A stretch of DNA of 64,000 nt from Pseudonocardiaceae bacterium YIM PH 21723 (GCA_003600225.1 QZFT01000089.1:1-64000), one strand, 5' to 3'; shown: positions 33,826-42,857, counted from the stretch's first letter. Notes: generated by a model from the sequence alone, not told the origin. A program made the numbers and translations.

Positions 33826-34125
33826 GGTGAAGTCCCTCCGCAGTGATGTTTGCCGGGCCAGTCTGCCATCAGCGCCTCGAACCCCGGCTGAGCGAGCCAT
33901 TGATACGAGAGGGATGCAATTTTGCGACACATTGCGTAGCCTCCTCACCCATTATGGGTAAGGGGTAGCTTCGACCGAGACCCGAATTCCGGTAATCGGC
34001 CTGTTCGGCCAACGTCGGTGGAACGGCGGGAAACCGGAAAGCAGACTGTGCTCGCCGACACTCTCGGTAAGCGGGTTAATCTGGGTCGACCAGGGTTGTA
34101 CGAGACGACGTTGGAGGTCGGCGAG
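33826..34125. promoter_or_regulatory. Divergent region rmlB / LCP with ACCCATTATGGGT palindrome
   Basis: These 300 bases must carry promoters for rmlB and the first LCP gene. An AT-rich stretch (TGCAATTTTGCGACACATTG, from 33915) lies next to the perfect 13-base palindrome ACCCATTATGGGT (33947-33959), a candidate operator. No -10 could be assigned with confidence. Confidence 0.45.
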
Positions 34126-35886
34126 GTGAACCAGCGGCCGCCTATGCCCGGACGCCCGTCCGGACGGGACGGACGCCAGGGGCAGAATGCAACGCCGCCC
34201 CGGCCCGCCCGTAAGCAACCGCAGGCCGGTGGCAACCCGACGCCGAGCATCGGACAGCCCCGCCCGCGGCCGATGCGGCCCCAGCGCCCGCAGAGCTCCA
34301 CCCGTGGACAGTCCCGCAAGGTCGCGCCGGATCCGCTGCTGACCGAGAAGACCACCGAGCTCAACTCCAAGACGCAGATCCGCTCACTGCGTGGCGAGCG
34401 GGCCCGTACCAGCCCGCGCCCGCAGCCCAAGAAGGGCTGGCAGACCCGCTACCGCGGCGGCAAGATCGCCCTCGGCGTGGTCTCCCTGCTGGTGTTCTGC
34501 CTGTCCGGCTACACCTGGGCCACGGTGTCCGGCCTGGACAGCGGCCTGACCCGGTCCACCCTGAACCTGCCCCCGGCCGTGGATGGCTCCACCGACATCC
34601 TGCTGACCGGTGTGGACAGCCGGTTCGACGCGCAGGGCAACGAACTTCCGCAGGATCAGCTGGACGCGCTGCACGCCGGTTCCGGTGACGGAGAGGTCAA
34701 CTCCGACACCATGATGATCATCCGGATCCCCAACGACGGCAGCAAGATCACCGGCTTCTCCATCCCGCGTGACTCCTGGGTGAACATCCCCGGCTACAAC
34801 AAGCACAAGATCAACGCCGCCTACCCGATCGCCTTCAACAACTCCTACGGCAGTTCGCGGATCAAGGACCCGTCCGAGAAGCGGCGCGAGGCCTCCGAGG
34901 CGGCCCGGGACCTGCTGATCAAGACGATCCAGGAGTTCACCGGCGTCGGCATCGACCACTACGCCGAGGTCAACATGCTCGGCTTCTTCAAGCTGGCCGA
35001 CGCCGTCGGCGGCGTGAAGGTCTGCCTGAACAACGCGGTGAACGACCCGCTGTCCGGTGCCGACTTCCCGGCGGGCGAGCAGACCATCAGCGGCGCCCAG
35101 TCGCTGGCCTTCGTCCGGCAGCGGCATGACCTGCCCAACGGCGACTTCGACCGCAACCGCCGCCAGCAGGCCTTCCTGGCCGCGGTGGCCAAAAAGACGG
35201 CCTCGGCGGGCACCCTGTCCGACAGCGGCAAGGTGAAGAAGCTGATGGACGCGGCCCAGGGCTCCTTCGTCATCGACGACAAGTGGGACGTGCTCAGCTT
35301 CGCCGCCCAGATGCAGGGCATCGCCGGCGGCAAGATCACCTTCGAGAAGATCCCGGTGGAGAACCCGGACTACCAGGTCCAGGACGGCAAGGACCTCGTC
35401 TCCGCGATCAAGGTGGATCCGCGCAAGGTGCAGGCGTTCGCCCGCAAGCTGCTGGGCAGCAAGGACGGCGGCAAGGACGCCGGCCCGGACCTGTCCGCGA
35501 TCACGGTGAACGTCTTCAACGCCAACGGCACCACCGGCCTGGCCGCCAAGGTGGCCGAGCAGCTCAGCGAGGCCGGCTTCACCGAGGGCACCACCAGCAC
35601 CGACAGCATGCGGACCAAGTCCGTGGTGCGCTACGCGGCGGGCGAGAAGAGCAACGCCGACGCCGTGCTGAAGAAGCTGGGCGCCAACGCAGTCGTCGAA
35701 GAGGACGCCAACCTGACGGCGGGCGCGGTCTCGGTCTACCTCGGCGCCGATTTCAAGAACGGCGGCAGCAGCCGGGTCGGCCCCGGCGCGCAGCTGAGCC
35801 TGGACGGCCCGGCACCGCAGCAGCCCGCTCCGCCGGCGCCCCCCAAGGAGAAGTCGCTGCCCGACGGCACCCCGTGCATCAACTGA
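34126..35886 (+). CDS. LCP-family glycan ligase 1 (Rv3267/CpsA-like)
   Basis: This LytR-CpsA-Psr protein has about 586 residues. A long basic, Pro-rich cytoplasmic tail (RPPMPGRPSGRDGRQ...) leads to one membrane helix (ALGVVSLLVFCLSGYTWATV). The extracellular LCP domain has DILLTGVDSRFDAQG, NSDTMMIIRI, FSIPRDSWVNIPGYNKHKIN and VRQRHDLPNGDFDRNRRQQ, which carry the conserved Asp and Arg residues. A C-terminal LytR_C domain follows (ITVNVFNANGTTGLAAKVAEQL). In mycobacteria the orthologue attaches arabinogalactan to peptidoglycan. GTG 34126 follows GGAGG at 8 bases; the GTG at 34018 was rejected. The protein ends DGTPCIN, as do its two neighbours with small changes. Confidence 0.9.
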   Translation: MNQRPPMPGRPSGRDGRQGQNATPPRPARKQPQAGGNPTPSIGQPRPRPMRPQRPQSSTRGQSRKVAPDPLLTEKTTELNSKTQIRSLRGERARTSPRPQPKKGWQTRYRGGKIALGVVSLLVFCLSGYTWATVSGLDSGLTRSTLNLPPAVDGSTDILLTGVDSRFDAQGNELPQDQLDALHAGSGDGEVNSDTMMIIRIPNDGSKITGFSIPRDSWVNIPGYNKHKINAAYPIAFNNSYGSSRIKDPSEKRREASEAARDLLIKTIQEFTGVGIDHYAEVNMLGFFKLADAVGGVKVCLNNAVNDPLSGADFPAGEQTISGAQSLAFVRQRHDLPNGDFDRNRRQQAFLAAVAKKTASAGTLSDSGKVKKLMDAAQGSFVIDDKWDVLSFAAQMQGIAGGKITFEKIPVENPDYQVQDGKDLVSAIKVDPRKVQAFARKLLGSKDGGKDAGPDLSAITVNVFNANGTTGLAAKVAEQLSEAGFTEGTTSTDSMRTKSVVRYAAGEKSNADAVLKKLGANAVVEEDANLTAGAVSVYLGADFKNGGSSRVGPGAQLSLDGPAPQQPAPPAPPKEKSLPDGTPCIN

Positions 35887-36155
35887 ACCGGCGAACCCAC
35901 TGATCCGAATGCCGGATCGGTATGACCTCGGCCACAGTCGACGATTCATCTCACGCCGTTGTCGCGTAACGCCACGCCGGTTTCTGCGGATTAATGAAAG
36001 TAAAACTGCTGGTGGAAATTAGTTGACCGGCAGCACCCTGCAGTCTTATCCGCATCGGTGGCGGTTAGCCAGCCGGTGGCCATTTCAATACGCTGAGGGA
36101 AACCGTGCCCACCTGGCTGGGGGAGATCGCACGGGCACGGTGAAGGGGCAACAAC

Positions 36156-37985
36156 GTGGACCGAGAACGACCGCCCGCCGCTGCGGGGGACAGCGGCGAG
36201 GACGATCCCGCGCCGCAGCCGATACCGAAGCTGACCGACCTCGCGGACGGGAAGGTACGCAGGCAGAAGCGCACCTTCGCCACCGTCGGCACGGTGCGCC
36301 ACCAGCCGCGGCCAGGCCAGAAGAAGCCCGCCCCCGCGGAGCCCGAGGCACAGACGCTCGAGGTGGTGCCACCCACGCCGGTGGCCGCCGAGCCGCCCGC
36401 CGGCCCGCCCGCCGATGACCGGCCGACCGATCTGACCCCGCCGGTCGACGACCGGCCCACCGAGCTCATCCCGCCGCAGCGCGGCCGCCCCGTGCTCAAG
36501 TCGATCAGCCTGATGGTGAAGACCCTGCTCACGGTGACCTCGCTGCTGGTGCTGACCGGCACCGCCTACAGCTGGGTGACCTACGAGCAGCTCAGCCGGG
36601 CGCTGACCACCTCCGGGGTACTGGGCAAGCAGGGCAGTGGCCTGCCCGCCACCCCGGATGGCGCCACCGACATCCTGCTGGTCGGCATCGACAGCCGCTA
36701 CGACGCGCAGGGCAACCCGTTGCCCAAGGACGCCCTCGCCATGTTGCACGCCGGCGTCAGCGACGGCGAGCTCAACTCGGACACCATGATGGTGGTCCGG
36801 ATCAAGAACGACGGCACCGAGATCAAGGGTTTCTCCATTCCGCGTGACTCCTATGTGGACATTCCCGGCTATGGAAAACACAAGATCAATTCGGCGTATC
36901 CGAGTGCGTACAACACCGAATTCGGCAAACTGAAGAACAAGGGCGGCCTGTCCGAGGCCGAGGTGCGGCGCCAGGCCCAGGAGGCCGGCCGCCAGTTGCT
37001 GGTCGAGACGATCAGCAAGTTCGCCGGGGTGTCCATCGACCACTTCGTCGAGGTCAACCTGCTCGGCTTCTACCAGCTGTCGCAGGCCATCGGCGGCGTG
37101 AAGGTGTGCCTGAAGAACGCGGTCAACGACCCGGAGTACTCCGGGGCCGACTTCTCCGCGGGCGAGCACACCATCCAGGGCGCCGAGGCGCTGTCCTTCG
37201 TGCGCCAGCGCTACGGCCTGCCCAACGGCGACTTCGACCGGGCCCGCCGCCAGCAGGTGTTCCTGGCGGGCGTGGCCAAGAAGATCGGGTCGGCTGGCGT
37301 GCTCACCGACACCGGCCGGATCCAGCAGCTGATCAACGCCGCACAGGGTTCGCTGGTCATCGACCGGGACTGGAACGTCCTCACCTTCGCCCAGCAGATG
37401 CAGGGCGTGGCCGGCGGCAAGCTCAAGTTCGAGACGATCCCGGTCACCGGCGACGCGATGGACCCGTACGACGGCGCCATCCTCACCGTCGACCCGGTCG
37501 CGGTGAAGCGCTGGGTGCGCAACCTGGTGGGCGCCAAGGACGGCAAGCCCGGCCGGCCCCAGGACGATGTGGATCCCAGTGCGATCTCCGTCGGTGTCAC
37601 CAACTCCACCGGCACCAAGGGCATCGGCGGCCCGGCCATGGAGAAGCTGACCGCGCAGGGCTACCAGCCGGGCCTGCTGGCCCTCGGTCCGACGCAGCGC
37701 GACTCGGTGGTGCACTACGCGGAGGGCGACCGGGCCGCGGCCGAGGCGATCGCCACGCAGCTCGGCGACAAGGTCAAGGTGCAGAAGGACGCCTCACTGT
37801 CCCAGGGCACCGTGCTGGTGGTGCTGGGCAGTGACTACCTGGCCAAGAGCGTGAACAAGCTGGGCGCCTCCGGACCGCTCGCCCTGGACGGCCGGTCGCC
37901 CCAGGCACCGCCACAGCCGGATCCGACGCCCACCACCCAGGCGAGCGAGCAGATTCTGCCTGACGGAACCCCGTGCGTTAACTGA
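36156..37985 (+). CDS. LCP-family glycan ligase 2
   Basis: This 609-residue paralogue has the same plan: a hydrophilic Pro-rich cytoplasmic region (1-110), a single helix (LMVKTLLTVTSLLVLTGTAY), the LCP domain (DILLVGIDSRYDAQG, NSDTMMVVRI, FSIPRDSYVDIPGYGKHKIN, VRQRYGLPNGDFDRARRQQ) and LytR_C (ISVGVTNSTGTKGIGG), ending DGTPCVN. It would transfer a lipid-linked glycan to peptidoglycan or another acceptor. GTG 36156 follows GAAGGGG. The 269-base gap before it includes an AT-rich stretch (ATTAATGAAAGTAAAACTG), so it probably has its own promoter rather than depending on the upstream gene. Confidence 0.9.
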   Translation: MDRERPPAAAGDSGEDDPAPQPIPKLTDLADGKVRRQKRTFATVGTVRHQPRPGQKKPAPAEPEAQTLEVVPPTPVAAEPPAGPPADDRPTDLTPPVDDRPTELIPPQRGRPVLKSISLMVKTLLTVTSLLVLTGTAYSWVTYEQLSRALTTSGVLGKQGSGLPATPDGATDILLVGIDSRYDAQGNPLPKDALAMLHAGVSDGELNSDTMMVVRIKNDGTEIKGFSIPRDSYVDIPGYGKHKINSAYPSAYNTEFGKLKNKGGLSEAEVRRQAQEAGRQLLVETISKFAGVSIDHFVEVNLLGFYQLSQAIGGVKVCLKNAVNDPEYSGADFSAGEHTIQGAEALSFVRQRYGLPNGDFDRARRQQVFLAGVAKKIGSAGVLTDTGRIQQLINAAQGSLVIDRDWNVLTFAQQMQGVAGGKLKFETIPVTGDAMDPYDGAILTVDPVAVKRWVRNLVGAKDGKPGRPQDDVDPSAISVGVTNSTGTKGIGGPAMEKLTAQGYQPGLLALGPTQRDSVVHYAEGDRAAAEAIATQLGDKVKVQKDASLSQGTVLVVLGSDYLAKSVNKLGASGPLALDGRSPQAPPQPDPTPTTQASEQILPDGTPCVN

Positions 37986-38110
37986 GGTCAGCGGGGTTGC
38001 GGCGGCTCAAGTTCAGCGAAAGCCCGGCAACCCCCTCACGCCTGGCGCACAGACCGCTAACCTGATATCACCGTGTACGCCGCACGGGTGAGAGTCTCGG
38101 GAGGGGAAAC

Positions 38111-39832
38111 GTGGCAGACAGGTCATCGGGCGAGCGCCCGGAGCCGGTCGAGCCGACCCCGCCTGCCAACCCGTTGCGGGCCCGGCGGCTGAAGCTCAAC
38201 GAGAAGGACGTCAGCACCCTGCGGACAGCGCTGGAGAAGAAGAACCAGCGGATGGACACGCAGGTGATCCCGGTGTTGCGGTGGAGCGAGGACACCATCG
38301 ACACCAACCCGGAGGGTCAGGCGCTGGAGCTGGCCGAGGACGAGCCGCGCAGGAGCCGGGCGGCGGCCGTCGCCGGCACCCTCGGCAAGGTACTCGTCTC
38401 GCTGGCCTCGGTGATCGCGTTGATCACCACCGGCGTCGCCTGGGCGGCGTTCGACCAACTCTCCGCGCGCACCAACACCAGCGACGTGATCGGCGCGGTC
38501 GCGCCGAGCGTGCCCGACGACGGCGCGACGGACATCCTGCTGGTGGGCAGCGACAGCCGCACCGACGCGCAGGGCAACCCGCTGCCGGACAGCGTGCTCA
38601 AGGAGCTGCGCACCGAGATCAGTGACGGCCTGAACACCGACACGATCATCGTGCTGCGGGTGCCGCACAACGGCAGCAAGGCCTACGCGATCTCCATCCC
38701 GCGCGACTCCTACGTGACGATCCCCGGCTACCGGGACGACAAGATCAACGCCACCTACGGCGCGATCAAGGGCAAAGAGGTCAACCGGTTGCGCGCGACC
38801 GGCATGACCGACGAGCGGGAGATCGAGCAGCAGTCCGACGCGGTGGGCCGCAAGGCGCTGCGCGAGGTGGTCGAGGACCTCACCGGTCAGCACATCGACC
38901 ACTACGCCGAGGTCAACCTGTACGGCTTCTACTTACTGACCAACGCCATCGGCGGCGTGGACGTGTGCCTGAAGCAGGCCACCAAGGACAAGGATTCCGG
39001 CGCCAATTTCAAGGCGGGCGAGCAGAACATCTCCGGCGGCGAGGCGCTGTCCTTCGTCCGGCAGCGGGAGAACCTGCCGCGCGGCGACCTGGACCGGATC
39101 GTGCGCCAGCAGGTCTTCATGGCGGCGGCGGCGAAGAAGGTACTGTCCGCGGGCACGCTGACCAGCGCCGAGAGCCTGCGTGGCCTGGTCGAGACGATCA
39201 ACAAGGCCGTGGTGCTGGACTCCGGCTGGGATTTACTCGGCTTCGCCGGCCAGATGCGGAACCTGACCAGCGGAGCGGTCGAGTTCACCACCATCCCGGT
39301 GGTGTCCATCGACGGGTTCAACGACCGTGGCCAGTCGATCGTCAAGGTGGACAAGTCGCAGGTCAAGCAGTACGTGGACGACCTGATGGCCGGTCGCACC
39401 CCGCAGACCTCGACCATGGCCAACACCTCCAGCCTGCCGCCGACCACCAGCACGTATCACGCGGGCCGGAGCAAGGCCTCGGTCCAGGTGCTCAACGCCA
39501 GCTCCAAGGCGGGCGTGGCCACCAGGGTGACGGCGAAGCTGAAGGCGGCCGGGCTGAACGCGAACTTCGGTGACTCCACCGCGCTGAAGCCGTCGAGCGT
39601 GATCCGGGTGGCCAAGGGCGAGCGGGAGCCCGGAGAGCAGATCTCCAGCCTGCTCGGCGGCATCCCGGTGGTCGAGGACGCCAAGCAGGACTCGGGCTCG
39701 GTCACGGTGATCCTGGGCGGCGACTACAAGGGCCCCGGCGCCAACCCCGGCTTCGGCAGCGGTCCCCGGCTGGCCCTGGACGGCGATGACTCCCCGCGCA
39801 TCACCCCCAACGGCATCCCCTGCGTGAACTGA
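38111..39832 (+). CDS. LCP-family glycan ligase 3
   Basis: This 573-residue third LCP paralogue has a cytoplasmic region (1-85), a helix (VLVSLASVIALITTGVAWAAF), the LCP domain (DILLVGSDSRTDAQG, NTDTIIVLRV, ISIPRDSYVTIPGYRDDKIN, VRQRENLPRGDLDRIVRQQ) and LytR_C (ASVQVLNASSKAGVATRV), ending NGIPCVN. It is the most diverged of the three (one Asn-Thr-Asp for Asn-Ser-Asp, shorter tail). The three may differ in glycan or acceptor. GTG 38111 follows GGGAGGGGAAAC. A multi-arm hairpin ends the series. Confidence 0.9.
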   Translation: MADRSSGERPEPVEPTPPANPLRARRLKLNEKDVSTLRTALEKKNQRMDTQVIPVLRWSEDTIDTNPEGQALELAEDEPRRSRAAAVAGTLGKVLVSLASVIALITTGVAWAAFDQLSARTNTSDVIGAVAPSVPDDGATDILLVGSDSRTDAQGNPLPDSVLKELRTEISDGLNTDTIIVLRVPHNGSKAYAISIPRDSYVTIPGYRDDKINATYGAIKGKEVNRLRATGMTDEREIEQQSDAVGRKALREVVEDLTGQHIDHYAEVNLYGFYLLTNAIGGVDVCLKQATKDKDSGANFKAGEQNISGGEALSFVRQRENLPRGDLDRIVRQQVFMAAAAKKVLSAGTLTSAESLRGLVETINKAVVLDSGWDLLGFAGQMRNLTSGAVEFTTIPVVSIDGFNDRGQSIVKVDKSQVKQYVDDLMAGRTPQTSTMANTSSLPPTTSTYHAGRSKASVQVLNASSKAGVATRVTAKLKAAGLNANFGDSTALKPSSVIRVAKGEREPGEQISSLLGGIPVVEDAKQDSGSVTVILGGDYKGPGANPGFGSGPRLALDGDDSPRITPNGIPCVN

Positions 39833-39838
39833 CCAATG

Positions 39839-39918
39839 CAGTAAGGGGCACCCACCCTGCACCCAGCGCAGGATGGGTGCCCCTTACTGCGTCCAACGCA
39901 GGAAGGGTGCCCCTCACT
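39839..39918 (+). terminator. Three-arm hairpin after the LCP series
   Basis: Arm 1 (GCAGTAAGGGGCACCCA, from 39839) pairs with arm 2 (TGGGTGCCCCTTACTGC, to 39890). A third arm (GGGTGCCCCTCACT, to 39918) could pair with arm 1 instead. It lies 6 bases after the third LCP stop and ends 10 bases before the next start. Confidence 0.75.
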
Positions 39919-39928
39919 ATGTAACCTC

Positions 39929-40651
39929 GTGAGCATGTCCGTCACCGCAAGCTTGTTCGTCCCGCTGCGCGCCGACTCGGCCCGGCCGTTGATCACGTAC
40001 TACAACGACGCGACCGGCGAGCGGGTGGAACTGTCGGTGGCCACCCTGTCCAACTGGGCGGCGAAGACGGCGAACTGGCTGCGCGACGAGCTGGACATCC
40101 AGCCCGGCGACCCGATCTCGGTGGCCCTGCCCGCCCACTGGCAGACGGCCGGCGCACTGCTGGGCGCCTGGTGGTGCGGAGCGCACGTGGTGGACGTGGC
40201 GAGCAAGGCCGAGGTGGCCCTCGTGACGGCGGACAACCCGGTGGACACGGCCGCGACGGTCGCCGTGGTGAGCCTGGACCCGATGGGCCGCGGCCTGCGT
40301 GAGGTACCGACCGGCGCGGTGGACTACATCAGCGACATGCGGGTGCACGGCGACGACTTCCACCCGTACGGCCCGGTGGACGGTGCGGAACCGGCGTTGC
40401 AGTCGCTGTCCGTGGACGACGTGGTGTGCGCCGCCAAGGCCACCGAGCTACGCCCCGGCGACCGGGTGCTGTCCACCGTCGACTGGACGCTGCCCACCGG
40501 GATCGTCGAGGGTCTGCTCGCCCCACTGGCGGCGGGAGCATCCATCGTGCAGTGCGCGAACCTGGACGCGGCGACCCGCGAGCGGAAGATCTCCACCGAG
40601 CGGGTCACCGCGATCCTGGACGCGGACGGGATCACCCGGCTCGACGGCTAG
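39929..40651 (+). CDS. TIGR03089 family protein (Rv3268-like)
   Basis: This protein of about 240 residues belongs to the actinobacterial TIGR03089 family, which resembles the N-terminal part of acyl-adenylating enzymes but is too short to be one. Blocks such as LSVATLSNWAAKTANWLRDEL and AHWQTAGALLGAWWCGAHVV match AMP-ligase cofactor regions. Function is unknown. It lies after the LCP genes as Rv3268 lies after Rv3267. Starts at GTG 39929 or ATG 39935 are equally possible, with no ribosome site, perhaps leaderless. The last 20 bases overlap the convergent DoxX gene. Confidence 0.8.
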   Translation: MSMSVTASLFVPLRADSARPLITYYNDATGERVELSVATLSNWAAKTANWLRDELDIQPGDPISVALPAHWQTAGALLGAWWCGAHVVDVASKAEVALVTADNPVDTAATVAVVSLDPMGRGLREVPTGAVDYISDMRVHGDDFHPYGPVDGAEPALQSLSVDDVVCAAKATELRPGDRVLSTVDWTLPTGIVEGLLAPLAAGASIVQCANLDAATRERKISTERVTAILDADGITRLDG

Positions 40652-41051
40652 CCAACAGCCCGTCCACACTCCACCGGCCACCGGCGAAGCCGATGGCGAG
40701 CGCGGTGGTGCCCAGCACGAGCACCAGCTCGGGGCCGCCCTTGGACACGAAGAACTCGCCGCCGCCGTGGGCCAGGATCCAGGCACCGGCCATGGACGCG
40801 GCCAGCACGACGCCGACCAGCGGCTGGAGCAGGCCGATGATGAGCAGGAATCCACCGACCCAGCAGGCGGCGGACTGCGCGTAGTAGGACAGCTCGGGCA
40901 GCGGCACGCCCATCTGCTCGAAGCCGGCCACGTTCTTGGCCTTGCCGACCATGTTGGTGTGCATGTAGCCGTGCGCCATGAAGGTCACACCGAGTGCGAC
41001 ACGGGCCAGGGTCAAGGCGGCCTCGCGCAGGCCACTCGGAACGCTGATCAT
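40632..41051 (-). CDS. DoxX family membrane protein
   Basis: This 139-residue, four-helix membrane protein of the DoxX/SURF4-like family begins LREAALTLARVALGVTFMAHGYMH, with LLQPLVGVVLAASMAGAWIL and GRWSVDGLL near the end. Related mycobacterial proteins act in redox homeostasis with SseA and SodA, but neither gene is here, so the role is open. ATG 41051 is preceded by AGAGGGA. It converges with the TIGR03089 gene and overlaps it by 20 bases. Confidence 0.85.
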   Translation of the reverse strand: MISVPSGLREAALTLARVALGVTFMAHGYMHTNMVGKAKNVAGFEQMGVPLPELSYYAQSAACWVGGFLLIIGLLQPLVGVVLAASMAGAWILAHGGGEFFVSKGGPELVLVLGTTALAIGFAGGRWSVDGLLASRRAG

Positions 41052-41444
41052 GCTTTTTCCCTCTTCTCAAGGTCGGCGGTCGAGCCAAGTTTCACATCTG
41101 TTAGTTGCCGGTGCAACTTTCATCAGGAAAACTTTAGGATTGAAAACCCTCACCCGGGCGGCCGAAGGTTCATAGGATTCACAGTTCCAAATATCAAGAA
41201 GTCTTCACAGGTCGCATACGAGCCAATCGACCCATCGGACGCACCCATTCGGGTATAGACGAAGAATGACACGCTCACTGAGCTGCATGAACGCTCAAGC
41301 ATTCCGCCCAGATCACGGGATGCTAGCCCCGCCGCCGAGCACCGTCATCCGGCAAATCCGTTCCTGGAAAGCGCGAGCCCGCTGTGGTGTGCTCCGAGTG
41401 TTCGTTCATCGCCTTGTAACCCTGCACACAAGGAGAAGCAGATC
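41052..41444. other. 393-base intergenic region upstream of the first snapalysin
   Basis: This is AT-rich from about 41095 to 41230 (AACTTTCATCAGGAAAACTT, CAAATATCAAGAAGTCTTC) and GC-rich afterwards. It should carry promoters for DoxX on one side and the snapalysin on the other. I see no gene; a 67-codon open frame inside has no ribosome site or recognisable content. Confidence 0.5.
41412..41433 (+). promoter_or_regulatory. CCTTGT/ACAAGG leader hairpin overlapping the ribosome site
   Basis: Arms CCTTGT (41412-41417) and ACAAGG (41428-41433) flank AACCCTGCAC. The 3' arm runs into AAGGAG, the ribosome site of the snapalysin. The paralogue at 42223 has the same leader (CCTTGTAATCCCTGCTCACA). 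Confidence 0.55.
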
Positions 41445-42062
41445 ATGCGTGCATCACGCATCGCGTTAACCGCGTTCGCCGCCGCCCTGCCCATGCTGGC
41501 GGTCGTCACCCCAGCTACTGCCGCCCCGATCCCGGCCGCGACGATCTACTACAACGCCAGTCAGGCCGGCAGCTGGCAGGGCGACGTCGCCACCGGTGCC
41601 AGCATCTGGAACAGCTCCGTGCGCAACGTCCGGTTGCAGCAGGGCGGTTCGGCCACCCTGAACTACTACCTGTACCAGTCCTACCCGGGCGGCTCGCAGT
41701 ACCAGGGCGACATGCACGGCAGCGGCACGATCATCTTCGACATCAACCAGGTCGACAACCAGCTGGGCATGGTCCACTCCCGGGTGACCGCCCACGAGAC
41801 CGGCCACGCACTGGGCCTGTACGACGCGTACAACACGCCGTGCCGGAACCTGATGTCCGGCGGCGAGCCCAGCGACATGAGCCCCGGTCAGTGCACCAGC
41901 GACCGGCCCACCGCCCAGGAGGCGGCGCAGGTCGACCAGATCTGGGCCGGCTACCTGAAGCCGGGCCGGGAACTGACCCAGACCGAGGTCCGGGCGGCCA
42001 TGGCGGACATCGCCAAGAAGCAGGCCAAACGGGAGAGCCCCTGCGTGCACATCAAGCTGTAG
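41445..42062 (+). CDS. Secreted snapalysin-family zinc metalloprotease 1 (M7)
   Basis: This 205-residue exported protease has a signal peptide (RIALTAFAAALPMLAVVTPATA) and the snapalysin zinc site HETGHALGLYD (H117, E118, H121, D127). YNTPCRNLMSGG follows, with the Met-turn. Family members are the smallest metzincins and are secreted by streptomycetes. A conserved Cys pair (TPCRNL, GQCTS) probably forms a disulfide. ATG 41445 has the ribosome site AAGGAGAAGC. A close paralogue follows 160 bases downstream after a hairpin, indicating tandem duplication. Confidence 0.92.
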   Translation: MRASRIALTAFAAALPMLAVVTPATAAPIPAATIYYNASQAGSWQGDVATGASIWNSSVRNVRLQQGGSATLNYYLYQSYPGGSQYQGDMHGSGTIIFDINQVDNQLGMVHSRVTAHETGHALGLYDAYNTPCRNLMSGGEPSDMSPGQCTSDRPTAQEAAQVDQIWAGYLKPGRELTQTEVRAAMADIAKKQAKRESPCVHIKL

Positions 42063-42078
42063 CGGCACGGGAATCGAT

Positions 42079-42102
42079 GGCGCCGGTCCACCGACCGGCG
42101 CC
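42079..42102 (+). terminator. Hairpin after snapalysin 1
   Basis: Perfect 10-base arms GGCGCCGGTC / GACCGGCGCC around CACC, then TTCTC. It lies 16 bases past the stop. Confidence 0.75.
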
Positions 42103-42191
42103 TTCTCATGTCCAAATTCGTAGAAATGTATACGTGAAGTTCTAGTAAAGAAGGCATGGCTGTGCTGTGATCCAAGCGATACACAGCTCCA

Positions 42192-42213
42192 CCTTGTAAT
42201 CCCTGCTCACAAG
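42192..42213 (+). promoter_or_regulatory. CTTGT/ACAAG leader hairpin of snapalysin 2
   Basis: CTTGT (42193-42197) and ACAAG (42209-42213) flank AATCCCTGCTC, a near copy of the leader of the upstream paralogue. The 3' arm abuts AAGAAGAAAG before the ATG. Confidence 0.5.
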
Positions 42214-42222
42214 AAGAAAGCC

Positions 42223-42846
42223 ATGCGCGTCCCCCGCCTCGTACTGTCCGCGTTCGCCGCAGTCCCCCTGGTTATGGGCGCCGTCGCTCCGGCCACTGCG
42301 GCCCCCATTCCCGCCGCGACGATCACCTATGACGGTAGCGCGACCGGTAATTACAACTCCGCCAACGACCAGGGCGCGCAGATCTGGAACGGCGCACTGC
42401 GCAACGTGAAGTTCCAGAAGAGCTCTTCCCCCATGCTGCGGATGCGGACCGTGCAATCTCACCCGAGCGGCTCGCACTACTCGGGCGACATGCGTGGCAA
42501 CGGCAACATCGTCTACGACATCAACCAGATCGACGTGCAGCTGAAGATGAACCCGGTCCGGGTCACCGCGCACGAGATGGGTCACGCACTGGGCCTGTAC
42601 GACAGGTACAACACCCCGTGTCGCAACCTGATGTCCGGCGGTGCGCCCAGCGACGTGGAACCGTCCAAGTGCACCAGCTCGCAGCCGAGCGCGCAGGAGG
42701 CGGCCGAGGTCGACAAGATCTGGGCGAGCTACCTGGCACCCGGCCGCCAGCTGACCCAGACCGAGGTCCAGGCGGCCATGGCGGACATCGCCCAGAAGCA
42801 GGCCGCCAAGGGCACCCCCTGCGACACCGGTGGCAAGTACCTCTAG
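42223..42846 (+). CDS. Secreted snapalysin-family zinc metalloprotease 2 (M7)
   Basis: This 207-residue paralogue of the preceding gene has a signal peptide (RLVLSAFAAVPLVMGAVAPATA), the zinc site HEMGHALGLYD and YNTPCRNLMSGG. Both proteins share the mature N-terminus APIPAATI and the C-terminal block GRxLTQTEVxAAMADIAxKQA, so the duplication covered the whole gene. The regions between (TYDGSATGNYNSANDQG versus YYNASQAGSWQGDVATG) have diverged, suggesting different substrates. It begins at ATG 42223. Confidence 0.92.
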   Translation: MRVPRLVLSAFAAVPLVMGAVAPATAAPIPAATITYDGSATGNYNSANDQGAQIWNGALRNVKFQKSSSPMLRMRTVQSHPSGSHYSGDMRGNGNIVYDINQIDVQLKMNPVRVTAHEMGHALGLYDRYNTPCRNLMSGGAPSDVEPSKCTSSQPSAQEAAEVDKIWASYLAPGRQLTQTEVQAAMADIAQKQAAKGTPCDTGGKYL

Positions 42847-42857
42847 CGACTTCCCCG

